From contig NZ_QJRF01000066.1 in the NCBI RefSeq assembly GCF_013393345.1, forward strand, positions 1-64,000: a stretch of DNA of 64,000 bases. Reading direction: 5' to 3'. The position numbers and the translations under genes are program-made. The stretch comes from Pseudomonas taiwanensis. GTDB lineage: Bacteria; Pseudomonadota; Gammaproteobacteria; Pseudomonadales; Pseudomonadaceae. The notes under the pieces are model-generated. The model was not told where the DNA came from. It was given only the letters and a program-made list of their open reading frames with translations, and ran no database searches. Positions within the stretch are counted from its first letter, which is position 1. Each line of letters opens with the position of its first letter. Positions 49,627 to 58,657 of this stretch are shown here, one piece after another.

Positions 49627-50952
49627 TCAGTGCGCCGGCTGCACGATGGCGTTGCCCGGCAGCGCCGGCAGCCGCGCCAGGTGCAGGGCGACTGCCACGG
49701 CGATCACCAGCAGTCCGCCGATGAACAGGCCGACGCCCTGCCAGCCGTAGTGGTGCCAGAACAGACCGCCAAGGGTGCCGGCGAGGCTGGAACCGACGTA
49801 GTAGCAGAACAGGTACAGGGAGGACGCCTGGCCCTTGGCGCGCTGGGCACGGCGGCCGATCCAGCTGCTGGCCACCGAGTGGGCGCCGAAGAAGCCGAAG
49901 GTGAAGATCGCCATGCCGGCCAGGATCATCCCCAGCGGGCTGAACAGGGTCAGCACCAGGCCACCCAGCATCAGCAGGATCGAGGCCCAGAGCACCTTGC
50001 GCCGACCCAGTTTGTCCGCCAGGGAACCCACCCAGGCCGAGCTGTAGATACCGGTGAGGTAAACCACCGACAGCACGCCCACCACGGCCTGGCTCATCTG
50101 GTAGGGGGAAGCCAGCAGGCGGTAACCGATGTAGTTGAAGAGGGTGACGAACGCCCCCATCAGCAGGAAGCCGGTGAGGAACAACCAGGGCAGGCCGGCA
50201 TCGCGGAAATGCATGCGGTAGCCCTCCACCAGGGTGGACGGCTTGAGCGGCTGCGGGCGGAAATGCTTCGACTCGGGCAGCACGCGCCAGAACACCAGCC
50301 CGGCGACCAGCGCCAGGCCACCCAACACGCCAATTGCCGCCTGCCAGGAAACGAAGTCCACCAGCACCCCGCTGATCAGGCGCCCGCTCATGCCACCGAT
50401 GGCATTGCCACCGATATAGAGGCCCATGGAGAGGCCGAGGTGATGGGGATGGATTTCCTCGCTGAGGTACGTCATGGCCACGGCGGCCAGGCCGCTCAGT
50501 GCCAGACCCACTAGGGCACGCATCAGCAGCACACCTTCCCAGGTCGGCATGGCGGCGCTGGCCAGGGTGAACAGCGCAGCGGCGAGCAGCGACACCACCA
50601 TCACCGGCTTGCGGCCGATGGCATCAGACAGCGGACCGGTCACCAGCAGGCCGAGGGCGAGCATGGCAGTGGACACCGAAAGGGCCAGACTGCTCTGCGC
50701 GGCGGTGATGGAATAGGTCTTGGACAGCACCGGCATCATGGGCTGGATGCAGTACAGCAGGGCAAACGTGGCGAAGCCGCCGGAGAACAGCGCCAGGGAA
50801 GTACGCATGAATTGCGGCGTGCCCTTGCGGATGTAAGTGGAGAGCTCAGGGTCATTGGCGGCGGCATCCGGCAGCTTGCTGGCTGCGTCACGGGCCGCCT
50901 CGCTAAACGCGGGTTCGTCGTCGGTCTTGAGTATTGCCTGGGATTTGCTCAC
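49627..50952 (-). CDS. MFS transporter (YnfM-like)
   Basis: A 441-residue major facilitator protein with a 45-residue cytoplasmic N-terminal extension and 12 spans. The MFS loop motif is GPLSDAIGRKPVMVVSLL, repeated as GSLADKLGRRKVLWASIL in the second half. Related to YnfM/YgaY-type drug or arabinose-like exporters. The GTG start at 50952 has AAGGTG upstream. Divergent from the LysR gene, its likely regulator. Confidence 0.88.
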   Translation of the reverse strand: MSKSQAILKTDDEPAFSEAARDAASKLPDAAANDPELSTYIRKGTPQFMRTSLALFSGGFATFALLYCIQPMMPVLSKTYSITAAQSSLALSVSTAMLALGLLVTGPLSDAIGRKPVMVVSLLAAALFTLASAAMPTWEGVLLMRALVGLALSGLAAVAMTYLSEEIHPHHLGLSMGLYIGGNAIGGMSGRLISGVLVDFVSWQAAIGVLGGLALVAGLVFWRVLPESKHFRPQPLKPSTLVEGYRMHFRDAGLPWLFLTGFLLMGAFVTLFNYIGYRLLASPYQMSQAVVGVLSVVYLTGIYSSAWVGSLADKLGRRKVLWASILLMLGGLVLTLFSPLGMILAGMAIFTFGFFGAHSVASSWIGRRAQRAKGQASSLYLFCYYVGSSLAGTLGGLFWHHYGWQGVGLFIGGLLVIAVAVALHLARLPALPGNAIVQPAH

Positions 50953-51126
50953 GGGGCACCTTCGGAATGTAGCGGCGAGCAGGCACAACGAGGCCGTGCC
51001 GCCTGGATCAGGGGCTGGGGATATTCGTTGTTGGGGTTATGGGCCGAAGGATATCGAGCGGTTTATATTATCTCCAATATATTGTTCGACACATTTGATA
51101 CGTTTTAGATATCAATGGAGATCCCC

Positions 51127-52035
51127 ATGGAACTCAGGCATCTGCGCTATTTCATTGCCGTGGCCGAAGAACTGCATTTCGGCAGGGCCGCCGAGCAACT
51201 GGGCATTTCCCAGCCGCCGCTGAGCCAGCAGATTCAGGCGCTGGAAGAGGAGATCGGTGCACGCTTGCTGGAACGCACCAACCGCCGCGTCGAGCTGACC
51301 GAAGCCGGCCGCCGTTTTCTCGATGAAGCCCGCCAGGTACTGGTACAGGTGGACAAGGCGGTGCAACTGGCGCGCCGCGCCCACCGTGGCGAGCTGGGAG
51401 AACTGAAGGTGGGTTTCACCTCCTCCGCGCCCTTCACCTCCACCATTCCCCGCAGCATCCACGCATTTCGCCAGGCTTATCCCGATGTGCACCTGGAACT
51501 GACCGAAGGCAGCAGCGCGGAAACCGTCAAGGCGCTGCTGGAGGACAGCCTGCAGGTAGGCGTGATCCGTCCCCTCAGCCTGCCGGACAACCTGCTGGCG
51601 GTGGAGCTGTTCAGCGAACCGCTGGTGGCGATCCTGCGCGCCGACCACCCATTGGCCGCCGGCAGTGAGGAAGGCATTCAGTTCAGCGCGCTGGCGGAGG
51701 AACCCTTCGTGTTCTTCCCGCGCACCTTCGGTACCGGGCTCTATGACCAGATGCTCACACTCGCCCGCAACGCCGGCTTCCTGCCCCGCGTCGCCCAGGA
51801 AGCCAGCGAAGCCATGACCATCATCGGCCTGGTTTCGGCCGGGCTTGGCGTGTCGATATTGCCCGCCTCTTTCCGCCGCACCCGCGTCGACGGCGTGGTC
51901 TACCGGACCCTGCTGGACCCGGGCGCCACCACCGCCGTCTGGCTGGTGCGCCGGCGCGACGAACGCTCGCCCCTGGCGCTGTCGTTCATCGACCTGGTGA
52001 CCCGTGAAGCAGCCGCAATCCGCGAACGCCGGTAG
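51127..52035 (+). CDS. LysR-family transcriptional regulator
   Basis: A 302-residue LysR protein: helix-turn-helix at 1-60 (LRYFIAVAEELHFGRAAEQLGISQPPLSQQIQ) and a periplasmic-binding-like effector domain with BenM/CatR-like features (LGELKVGFTSSAPFTSTIPR). ATG 51127 has GGAG; the in-frame ATG at 51115 is too near it to have its own site. The AT-rich gap (50953-51126) to the divergent MFS gene should hold its operator. Confidence 0.93.
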   Translation: MELRHLRYFIAVAEELHFGRAAEQLGISQPPLSQQIQALEEEIGARLLERTNRRVELTEAGRRFLDEARQVLVQVDKAVQLARRAHRGELGELKVGFTSSAPFTSTIPRSIHAFRQAYPDVHLELTEGSSAETVKALLEDSLQVGVIRPLSLPDNLLAVELFSEPLVAILRADHPLAAGSEEGIQFSALAEEPFVFFPRTFGTGLYDQMLTLARNAGFLPRVAQEASEAMTIIGLVSAGLGVSILPASFRRTRVDGVVYRTLLDPGATTAVWLVRRRDERSPLALSFIDLVTREAAAIRERR

Positions 52036-52042
52036 ACAACCC

Positions 52043-52473
52043 TGTAGGGGCGATTTCAATCGCCAAGCACGGCACCGCCCTGCCAGTAGGAGCGAATTCA
52101 TTCGCGAAAAGGATCGGCACCGAGCAGGCCGGATAGAACCCTCACCCCAGCCCTCTCCCAAAGGGAGAGGGGGCAGTCCGCGCGAGCGATCAGCCTTGGC
52201 ACTTTTCCTGTGGGGGCGATTTCAATCGCCAAGCAGGACGCAGTCCTGCCCTGTAGGAGCGAATTCATTCGCGAAAAGGATTGGCACCGAGCGGGCCTGA
52301 CCCTGCCCTCTCCCAGAGGGAGAGGGGGCAGTCCGCGCGAGCGATCAGCCTTGGCACTTTTCCTGTGGGGGCGATTTCAATCGCGAAGCAGGACGCAGTC
52401 CTGCCCTGTAGGAGCGAGCTTGCTCGCGAACAGTCCGAGCGCGCGATCTTTCGCGAGCAAGCTCGCTCCTACA
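52043..52473. repeat. Compound intergenic repeat array (three units)
   Basis: Units start at 52043, 52209 and 52364 (periods 166 and 155). Each has a GGCGATTTCAATCGC palindrome; the first two add TAGGAGCGAATTCATTCGCG, then CCCTCTCCC...GGGAGAGGG and a shared tail (gcagtccgcgcgagcgatca). The last unit switches to the GAGCTTGCTC REP and its inverted mate. Confidence 0.85.
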
Positions 52474-52490
52474 TTCATTCCGAGAGGGCA

Positions 52491-52517
52491 CGTCACAACC
52501 CGACACCCTGGTTCGTC
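52491..52517 (+). promoter_or_regulatory. ECF41-type promoter of the AhpD-like/sigma operon
   Basis: CGTCACA, 16 bases, CGTC matches the ECF41 consensus (TGTCACA-n16-CGTC) with one mismatch. It lies 44 bases before the operon that ends in the ECF41 sigma gene, implying autoregulation. Confidence 0.7.
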
Positions 52518-52560
52518 GTGAAGGTGTAACCCCCTTCCAGTCCCGAACGAGGAACACGTG

Positions 52561-52992
52561 ATGAACCAGGCAAGCCCCCTCAACTACCAGCAGGTCATCC
52601 CCGACGTGATCAACGCCATGGGCGAGGTGCACACGCCGCTGGATGCCCTCGGCCTCGAACGCAGCCTGCACCACCTGGTGCAACTGCGCGCCTCGCAACT
52701 CAACCAGTGCGCCTTCTGCGTAAAAATGCATACCCGCGAGGCACGGGAAGACGGCGAAACCAGCGAGCGCCTGGACCGCCTGGTGGTCTGGGACCATTGC
52801 AACGACTTCACCCCGCGTGAAAAGGCGGCCCTGGCCTGGACCGAAGCGCTGACCCAACTCGACCGGCGCACCGACTATGCTGCCCTGCGCACCAACCTGC
52901 GCGAGCATTTCAGCGAAGTCGAAATCGGCGCGCTGACCGCTACCGTGGCGATGATCAACCTCTGGAACCGCATCCAGATATCGAGGCACTGA
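52561..52992 (+). CDS. AhpD-like carboxymuconolactone decarboxylase-family protein
   Basis: A 143-residue all-helical protein with the redox motif CAFCVKMH (C-x-x-C with downstream His) of AhpD-like peroxidases. CMD-family genes are the usual partners of ECF41 sigma factors. One base separates its stop from the sigma gene start. Likely acts in redox or peroxide handling; the physiological donor is unknown. Confidence 0.9.
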   Translation: MNQASPLNYQQVIPDVINAMGEVHTPLDALGLERSLHHLVQLRASQLNQCAFCVKMHTREAREDGETSERLDRLVVWDHCNDFTPREKAALAWTEALTQLDRRTDYAALRTNLREHFSEVEIGALTATVAMINLWNRIQISRH

Positions 52993-52993
52993 C

Positions 52994-53875
52994 GTGATAA
53001 CCGCCGACGCCACGGCTGTCTTCGAAGACAGCCGCCGCTTCCTGATGAACCTGGCCTACCGCATTCTCGGCTCGCGCAGCGACGCCGAGGACGCCGTGCA
53101 GGAAACCTTCCTCAAGTGGCGCGAGAGCGATCCCGCCACCCTGGACAACCCCCGTGCCTGGCTGACCACCCTCTGCACCCGTCACTGCATCGACCAGTTG
53201 CGCCTGGGCCACCGGGCACGGGTGGAGTACGTCGGCACCTGGCTGCCGGAGCCCATCCACAGCGAAACCACGGAGTCGCCGGAAATGCTGCTGGAACTCT
53301 CCTCCTCGCTGTCCACCGCCTTCCTTCTGCTGCTGGAACGCCTCACGCCACGGGAGCGTGCGGCCTACCTGCTCTACGAGATATTCGACCAGGACTACGC
53401 GGACGTGGCCCGCGCCATCGGCGTGCAGGAAGCGGCCTGCCGCAAGCTGGTGTCCCGCGCCCGCATGGGCCTGTCTGAAGGCAAGGTGCGCCACCAGCCA
53501 CGACGGGAACGCCAGGAGCAATTGCTCGAAGCCTTCCACGCGGCCATCGTCAGCGGCGCCACTGCCGGTTTGACCGCCCTGCTCGCGGACGAAGTGGAGC
53601 TGTGCGCCGATGGCGGCGGCAAAGTGCCGACCCTGGGCCACATCCTCCAGGGCAAGGCCGAGGTGCTGGACTTCATCTTCGGCTCCCTGCGCGGCTACTG
53701 GAGCGACTACGACTGGCTACCCGCCGAACTCAACGGCGGGCGCGGGGTGATTCTCGCCCATGGCGACGAAGTCGCAGCCTCCGTCACCTTCGCGTACGAC
53801 GACGAAGGCCGGGTCAGCAACATCTACATCGTGCGCAATCCGGAGAAGCTGGCGGGCCTCGGGGTGCCCAATTGA
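52994..53875 (+). CDS. ECF41-group sigma factor with SnoaL-like C-terminal domain
   Basis: A 293-residue sigma factor: region 2 (FLMNLAYRILGSRSDAEDAVQETFLKW), the conserved ECF41 linker segment WLPEP, region 4 (LTPRERAAYLLYEIFDQDYADVARAIGV) and a SnoaL-like extension (about 175-290) carrying DGGGK, the ECF41 hallmark. The extension replaces a separate anti-sigma factor. GTG start, co-transcribed with the AhpD-like gene. Confidence 0.93.
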   Translation: MITADATAVFEDSRRFLMNLAYRILGSRSDAEDAVQETFLKWRESDPATLDNPRAWLTTLCTRHCIDQLRLGHRARVEYVGTWLPEPIHSETTESPEMLLELSSSLSTAFLLLLERLTPRERAAYLLYEIFDQDYADVARAIGVQEAACRKLVSRARMGLSEGKVRHQPRRERQEQLLEAFHAAIVSGATAGLTALLADEVELCADGGGKVPTLGHILQGKAEVLDFIFGSLRGYWSDYDWLPAELNGGRGVILAHGDEVAASVTFAYDDEGRVSNIYIVRNPEKLAGLGVPN

Positions 53876-54093
53876 CCGATACCGGCCCCAATCCAACGAA
53901 ACAGTCCGACACATCTCGGCGGCGCTGCTGGCCGCCATTCGACGTTTTCTTCACATTCCCTCTGGCAATGTCCGTCGTTTTCGGCGGACCTATCTGGAAC
54001 CAATGTGCCATCAGGTGATCTACTTGACCCCCGGCATCGTTCACCTCCAAAGGTGCCGCCCCGCCCTGAGTAGACCAATGGATGCTTGATCGC

Positions 54094-56184
54094 ATGACCG
54101 CACAGGAACCCGTAGCCACCCGGCAGTCCTCGTTCAACCTGGACACCCCCACCGTCAAGAGCCACTTGGCGTTCACCCTGCTCAGCGCTCTCGCGCTGAT
54201 GCTGATGTACACCCTGCTGCGAGTGGCGCTGCTGGTGTACAACAGCGACCAGATCGGCGACAGCCCGGCCTCGGTCTTCGTCGAAGCTTTCTTCAACGGC
54301 CTGCGCTTCGACCTGCGGGTGGTGGTATTTGCCCTGGTTCCGCTGCTGCTGTCGCTGTTCAGCGTCCGCGCCATGGCCGCACGCGGCCTGCACCGGCTCT
54401 GGCTGACCCTGTTCGCCAGCCTCACGCTGTTCCTCGGCATCAGCGAGCTGGACTTCTACCGCGAGTTCCACCAGCGCCTGAACAGCCTGGTGTTCCAGTA
54501 TCTGCAGGAAGACCTGGGCACCGTCGCCAGCATGATCTGGAACGGCTTCCCGGTAGGTCGCTACCTGATCGCCTGGGCCCTCGCCACCGCCCTGCTCTAC
54601 CTGATGTTCCGTGGCCTGGACCTGGTCAGTCGTCCGCGCGCGCCGAGCGTAGTGAACGCCCAGCCCAATGCCCGTTCCACCGCGCCCTGGTTCAGCCGCG
54701 TGGCGATCTTCATGGTCTGCCTGGTGATCGCCGTGGTCGCCGTCCGTGGCCACCTGCGCCAGGGGCCGCCGCTGCGTTGGGGCGACGCCTTCACCACCGA
54801 TTCGATGTTCGCCAACCAGCTGGGCCTGAACGGCACCCTGACCCTGGTAGATGCCGCCAAGAACAGTTTCTCGTCCCACCGCGACAACGCCTGGAAGGCG
54901 ACGCTGCCCGAGGACGAAGCCCTGGCCGCCGTGCGCCAGATGCTGCTGACCCCCAACGACAAGCTGGTGGACGCTGACACGGCAGCCATCCGTCGTGATT
55001 TCACCCCGCCGGCTGAAGGCACGCTGCCGATCAAGAACGTGGTGGTGATCCTGATGGAGAGCTTCGCCGGTCGTTATGTCGGCGCCATGGGCAGCCAGGA
55101 CGGCATCACCCCGTACTTCGACAAACTGGCCAAGGAGGGACTGCTGTTCGACCGCTTCTTCTCCAACGGCACCCATACCCACCAGGGAATGTTCGCCACC
55201 ATGGCCTGCTTCCCCAACCTGCCGAGCTTCGAGTACCTGATGCGCACCCCGGAAGGCGCGCACAAGTTCTCCGGCCTGCCGCAACTGCTGAGCGCTCGCG
55301 AGTTCAACGATCTCTACGTCTACAACGGCAACTTCCAGTGGGATAACCAGTCCGGCTTCTTCAGCAACCAGGGCATGACCCGTTTCATCGGCCGCGAAGA
55401 CTTCGTCAATCCGGTATTCATGGACAAGACCTGGGGCGTGTCCGACCAGGACATGTTCGACCGGGGTGCCGCCGAACTGGCGAAGATGCCCACCGACAAG
55501 CCGTTCTACGCGCTGCTGCAGACCCTCTCCAACCACACGCCCTATGCCCTGCCGGTGGAGCTGCCGGTAGCTAAGGTCACCGGCCACGGCGCCCATGACG
55601 AGCACCTGACCGCCATGCGTTACGCCGACTGGGCCCTGGGCCAGTTCTTCGAGAAAGCGCGCAAGGAGCCCTACTTCAAGGACACACTGTTCGTGGTGGT
55701 GGGTGACCATGGCTTCGGCAGCGACAAGCAGCTCACCGAGATGGACCTGTTCCGCTTCAACGTGCCGCTGCTACTGATCGGCCCCGGCGTGCAGGAGAAA
55801 TTCGGCGACCTCAACCATACCGTCGGCACCCAGATCGACGTCGTGCCCACCATCATGGGCCGCCTGGGCGGCGATGTGCGCCACCAGTGCTGGGGTCGTG
55901 ACCTGCTCAACCTGCCGGAAGGCGATCCGGGCATCGGCGTGATCAAGCCGTCCGGCAGCGACCAGACGGTGGCCATCGTCAGCAGCGACCGCATCCTGGT
56001 ACAGCCCAAGGACTTCCCGGCGCGCCTCTACCAGTACCAGTTGGGCGCCGATGCCAAGGCGGAGCGCGTGCCCGGCGATAGCGACCCGCATCTGCAGAAG
56101 TACCTCGAAGCCTTCCTGCAAACGGCGACCGGCAGCCTGCTGAACAACACCGCAGGCGTGCACGACGCCAAGCAGAACCAGTGA
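54094..56184 (+). CDS. LtaS-type membrane phosphotransferase/sulfatase
   Basis: About 696 residues: five N-terminal membrane spans (to about residue 215) and a periplasmic alkaline-phosphatase-fold domain. Metal/active-site parts are ILMESFAGRYVG (Glu), the NGTHTHQG loop with the presumed nucleophile Thr, and VVVGDHGFGSDK (Asp-His). In Gram-negatives, such proteins move phosphoglycerol or phosphoethanolamine-type head groups onto glycans or lipids. Start uncertain: ATG 54082 and 54094 are both possible. Followed by a terminator. Confidence 0.88.
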   Translation: MTAQEPVATRQSSFNLDTPTVKSHLAFTLLSALALMLMYTLLRVALLVYNSDQIGDSPASVFVEAFFNGLRFDLRVVVFALVPLLLSLFSVRAMAARGLHRLWLTLFASLTLFLGISELDFYREFHQRLNSLVFQYLQEDLGTVASMIWNGFPVGRYLIAWALATALLYLMFRGLDLVSRPRAPSVVNAQPNARSTAPWFSRVAIFMVCLVIAVVAVRGHLRQGPPLRWGDAFTTDSMFANQLGLNGTLTLVDAAKNSFSSHRDNAWKATLPEDEALAAVRQMLLTPNDKLVDADTAAIRRDFTPPAEGTLPIKNVVVILMESFAGRYVGAMGSQDGITPYFDKLAKEGLLFDRFFSNGTHTHQGMFATMACFPNLPSFEYLMRTPEGAHKFSGLPQLLSAREFNDLYVYNGNFQWDNQSGFFSNQGMTRFIGREDFVNPVFMDKTWGVSDQDMFDRGAAELAKMPTDKPFYALLQTLSNHTPYALPVELPVAKVTGHGAHDEHLTAMRYADWALGQFFEKARKEPYFKDTLFVVVGDHGFGSDKQLTEMDLFRFNVPLLLIGPGVQEKFGDLNHTVGTQIDVVPTIMGRLGGDVRHQCWGRDLLNLPEGDPGIGVIKPSGSDQTVAIVSSDRILVQPKDFPARLYQYQLGADAKAERVPGDSDPHLQKYLEAFLQTATGSLLNNTAGVHDAKQNQ

Positions 56185-56190
56185 TACCCA

Positions 56191-56217
56191 GGCCCCGCTC
56201 GATGCGGGGCCTTTTTT
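56191..56217 (+). terminator. Rho-independent terminator
   Basis: ggccccgc, loop tcgat, gcggggcc, then TTTTTT, seven bases after the LtaS-type gene. Confidence 0.92.
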
Positions 56218-56253
56218 CTGGCCTCCGTTTTCACCACACCGGGACAGCACTTT

Positions 56254-56307
56254 TGTAGGAGCGAACTTGCTCGCGAAGCCTCCTTTCGCGAGCAAGCTCG
56301 CTCCTAC
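56254..56307. repeat. REP element pair (inverted)
   Basis: TAGGAGCGAACTTGCTCGCG faces CGCGAGCAAGCTCGCTCCTA; one base differs between arms. It lies between the LtaS-type and maiA genes. Confidence 0.88.
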
Positions 56308-56355
56308 CCAACATCTATCGCTCGCCGCTTGACAGCCCCGCCCCCAGCCCGCAAA

Positions 56356-56379
56356 TTACGCAAAGTGTAAACTGATTAC
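56356..56379 (+). promoter_or_regulatory. Possible operator upstream of maiA
   Basis: Overlapping inverted repeats TTAC-n7-GTAA and GTAA-n5-TTAC lie about 60 bases before maiA in otherwise GC-rich DNA. The left half TGTAAA resembles a PhhR/TyrR half-site. The regulator is not known from sequence. Confidence 0.35.
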
Positions 56380-56439
56380 GAAAACAATAATGCTGCCGCC
56401 CGGACCTCACACCGGAACGCCTGCCGCCGAGCGATTGCC

Positions 56440-57072
56440 ATGGACCTCTACACCTATTACCGCTCCACCTCTTCCTACCGGGTGCGTATCGCCCTGGCGC
56501 TGAAGGGACTGGACGCCCGGCATATCCCGGTGAACCTGATCCAGGACGGCGGCCAGCAGCACAGCCCCGAGTACAAGGCGCTCAATCCCCAGGGCCGTGT
56601 GCCCAGCCTGCGCACCGATGACGGCCAGGTCCTCACCCAGTCCCCCGCCATCATCGAATACCTCGAAGAACGCCATCCGCAGTCCGCCCTCCTGCCCCAA
56701 GGCCTGGAAGCCCGTGCCCAACAACGTGCGGTGGCGGCCATCATCGGCTGCGATATCCATCCGCTGCACAACGTCTCGGTGCTCAACCGCCTGCGCGGCC
56801 TCAAGATCGAGGAAGCCGAGGTGATGAACTGGATTCGTCACTGGATCGCGGAAGGCTTCAACGCGGTCGAAGCCCTTATAGGAGAGGAAGGTTTCTGCTT
56901 CGGCGAACCGGGCCTGGCCGACGTCTACCTGCTACCGCAGGTCTATGCCGCCCGCCGTTTCGAGCTGGACCTGTCACACTATCCGAAGATCGCCCGGGTA
57001 GAAGGCCTTGCCCTCGAGCATCCGGCCTTCATCCAGGCCCACCCTGACCAGCAAGCCGACAAACCGGCCTGA
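56440..57072 (+). CDS. maiA: Maleylacetoacetate isomerase
   Basis: A 210-residue zeta-class glutathione transferase with the active-site signature YYRSTSSYRVRIAL at residues 6-19 and the GST C-terminal helical domain (GEPGLADVYLLPQVYAARRF). It isomerises maleylacetoacetate to fumarylacetoacetate in tyrosine/homogentisate breakdown. hpd of the same pathway follows 144 bases downstream; hmgA and fahA are not in the window. Confidence 0.92.
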   Translation: MDLYTYYRSTSSYRVRIALALKGLDARHIPVNLIQDGGQQHSPEYKALNPQGRVPSLRTDDGQVLTQSPAIIEYLEERHPQSALLPQGLEARAQQRAVAAIIGCDIHPLHNVSVLNRLRGLKIEEAEVMNWIRHWIAEGFNAVEALIGEEGFCFGEPGLADVYLLPQVYAARRFELDLSHYPKIARVEGLALEHPAFIQAHPDQQADKPA

Positions 57073-57082
57073 GGCAACGTCC

Positions 57083-57178
57083 ATGCAAAGCCTCGGATTC
57101 AAAGTCACCATCGGCGACTACCTCGCCCGCAGCGTACGCGGCATTTCCTGCGCGCCACCGGCCGCCACCTCGCATTGA
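57083..57178 (+). CDS. Possible 31-residue peptide between maiA and hpd
   Basis: ATG 57083 with GAGG eight bases upstream opens a frame of 31 codons (MQSLGFKVTIGDYLARSVRG...) ending 37 bases before hpd. Too short to assign. It could be a leader peptide or a chance frame. Confidence 0.25.
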   Translation: MQSLGFKVTIGDYLARSVRGISCAPPAATSH

Positions 57179-57215
57179 CCTATAACTTCCAATCAATTGC
57201 TTGAGGTGCCAAAAA

Positions 57216-58292
57216 ATGGCTGACATGTTCGAAAACCCCATGGGCCTGCAGGGCTTTGAATTCATCGAATTCGCGTCCCCCACCCCGAATACCCTGGAAC
57301 CCATCTTCGCCATCATGGGTTTCACCAAGGTAGCGACTCACCGTTCCAAGGACGTGCACCTGTACCGCCAGGGCGAGATCAACCTGATCCTCAACAACGA
57401 GCCCAAGAGCCAGGCCGCCTACTTCGCCGCCGAGCACGGCCCGTCCGTCTGCGGCATGGCCTTCCGCGTGAAGAATGCCCACCAGGCCTACGCCCGCGCC
57501 CTGGAACTGGGTGCCCAGCCCATCGAGATCCCCACCGGCCCGATGGAACTGCGCCTGCCGGCGATCAAGGGCATCGGCGGCGCGCCGCTGTACCTGATCG
57601 ACCGTTTCGGCGAAGGCTCGTCGATCTATGACATCGACTTCGAGTTCATCGAAGGCGTCGACCGCCACCCGAAAGGTGCCGGCCTGAAGTTCATCGATCA
57701 CCTGACCCACAACGTGTACCGCGGCCGCATGGCCTACTGGGCGGACTTCTACGAGAAGCTGTTCAACTTCCGCGAGATCCGCTACTTCGACATCAAGGGC
57801 GAGTACACCGGCCTGACCTCCAAGGCCATGACCGCACCGGACGGCATGATCCGCATCCCGCTGAACGAAGAGTCCTCCAAGGGCGCGGGGCAGATCGAAG
57901 AGTTCCTGATGCAGTTCAACGGCGAAGGCATCCAGCACGTGGCCTTCTTCACCGACGACCTGGTCAAGACCTGGGACGAGCTGAAAGCCCTTGGCATGCG
58001 CTTCATGACCGCACCGCCGGCCACCTACTACGAGATGCTCCAGGGCCGTCTGCCAGACCATGGCGAACCGGAAGGCGAACTGCAATCGCGCGGCATCCTG
58101 CTGGACGGCACCACCGAAGGCGGCACCAAGCGCCTGTTGCTGCAGATCTTCTCGGAAACCCTGATGGGGCCGGTGTTCTTCGAGTTCATCCAGCGCAAGG
58201 GTGACGACGGTTTCGGCGAGGGCAACTTCAAGGCGCTGTTCGAATCCATCGAACGCGACCAGATCCGTCGCGGCGTCCTCAGCACCGAATAA
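57216..58292 (+). CDS. hpd: 4-Hydroxyphenylpyruvate dioxygenase
   Basis: A 358-residue Fe(II) enzyme converting 4-hydroxyphenylpyruvate to homogentisate. Iron ligands lie in FIDHLTHNV (His), [11 protein letters not shown] (His) and [17 protein letters not shown] (Glu). Length and sequence are those of the Pseudomonas enzyme. ATG 57216 has TTGAGGTG; the short upstream extension is not family-like. Followed by a strong terminator. Confidence 0.97.
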   Translation: MADMFENPMGLQGFEFIEFASPTPNTLEPIFAIMGFTKVATHRSKDVHLYRQGEINLILNNEPKSQAAYFAAEHGPSVCGMAFRVKNAHQAYARALELGAQPIEIPTGPMELRLPAIKGIGGAPLYLIDRFGEGSSIYDIDFEFIEGVDRHPKGAGLKFIDHLTHNVYRGRMAYWADFYEKLFNFREIRYFDIKGEYTGLTSKAMTAPDGMIRIPLNEESSKGAGQIEEFLMQFNGEGIQHVAFFTDDLVKTWDELKALGMRFMTAPPATYYEMLQGRLPDHGEPEGELQSRGILLDGTTEGGTKRLLLQIFSETLMGPVFFEFIQRKGDDGFGEGNFKALFESIERDQIRRGVLSTE

Positions 58293-58307
58293 GACGCCAT
58301 CCACCGC

Positions 58308-58338
58308 AAAAACCCGGCTTTTGCCGGGTTTTTCTTTT
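58308..58338 (+). terminator. Rho-independent terminator of hpd
   Basis: aacccggc, four-base loop, gccgggtt, then TTTCTTTT; A-run on the other side makes it bidirectional. Confidence 0.9.
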
Positions 58339-58361
58339 CAGGCGGCGGCCTGCGCGTAACC

Positions 58362-58425
58362 TGTAGGCGCGAACTTGCCCGCGAACCTTCCGAGCGCGCC
58401 CTTTCGCAAGCAAGCTCGCACCAAC
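58362..58425. repeat. Degenerate REP pair
   Basis: TGTAGGCGCGAACTTGCCCGCG and an imperfect inverted mate with several substitutions. It is an aged copy of the REP pair seen elsewhere. Confidence 0.7.
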
Positions 58426-58448
58426 AAATGCTTCGCGTTGCCGCAAGC

Positions 58449-58477
58449 AAAAAAAAAGCTGCCATCGCCGGCAGCTT
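58449..58477 (-). terminator. Minus-strand terminator-like hairpin without a gene
   Basis: On the minus strand aagctgcc, six-base loop, ggcagctt is followed by nine T. No minus-strand gene lies upstream of it within the window, so it may end an unseen small RNA or antisense transcript from 58480-58660. Confidence 0.5.
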
Positions 58478-58657
58478 CAGTTTGCACCCTGGCACTTCCT
58501 GTGCCCTTTCTGTTCCTGCAATCAGGATGCCCCGTGGCGATGACGCCCGCATGTCAGCGAGATGACCAGTACGCGACAGGTGCGCGCGGCATCTTCAGAG
58601 TCCCTTAAGCCTCGCGCCGGATACTCCCTCCATTCGCCATTCGCCTGGAGGGCCGCG

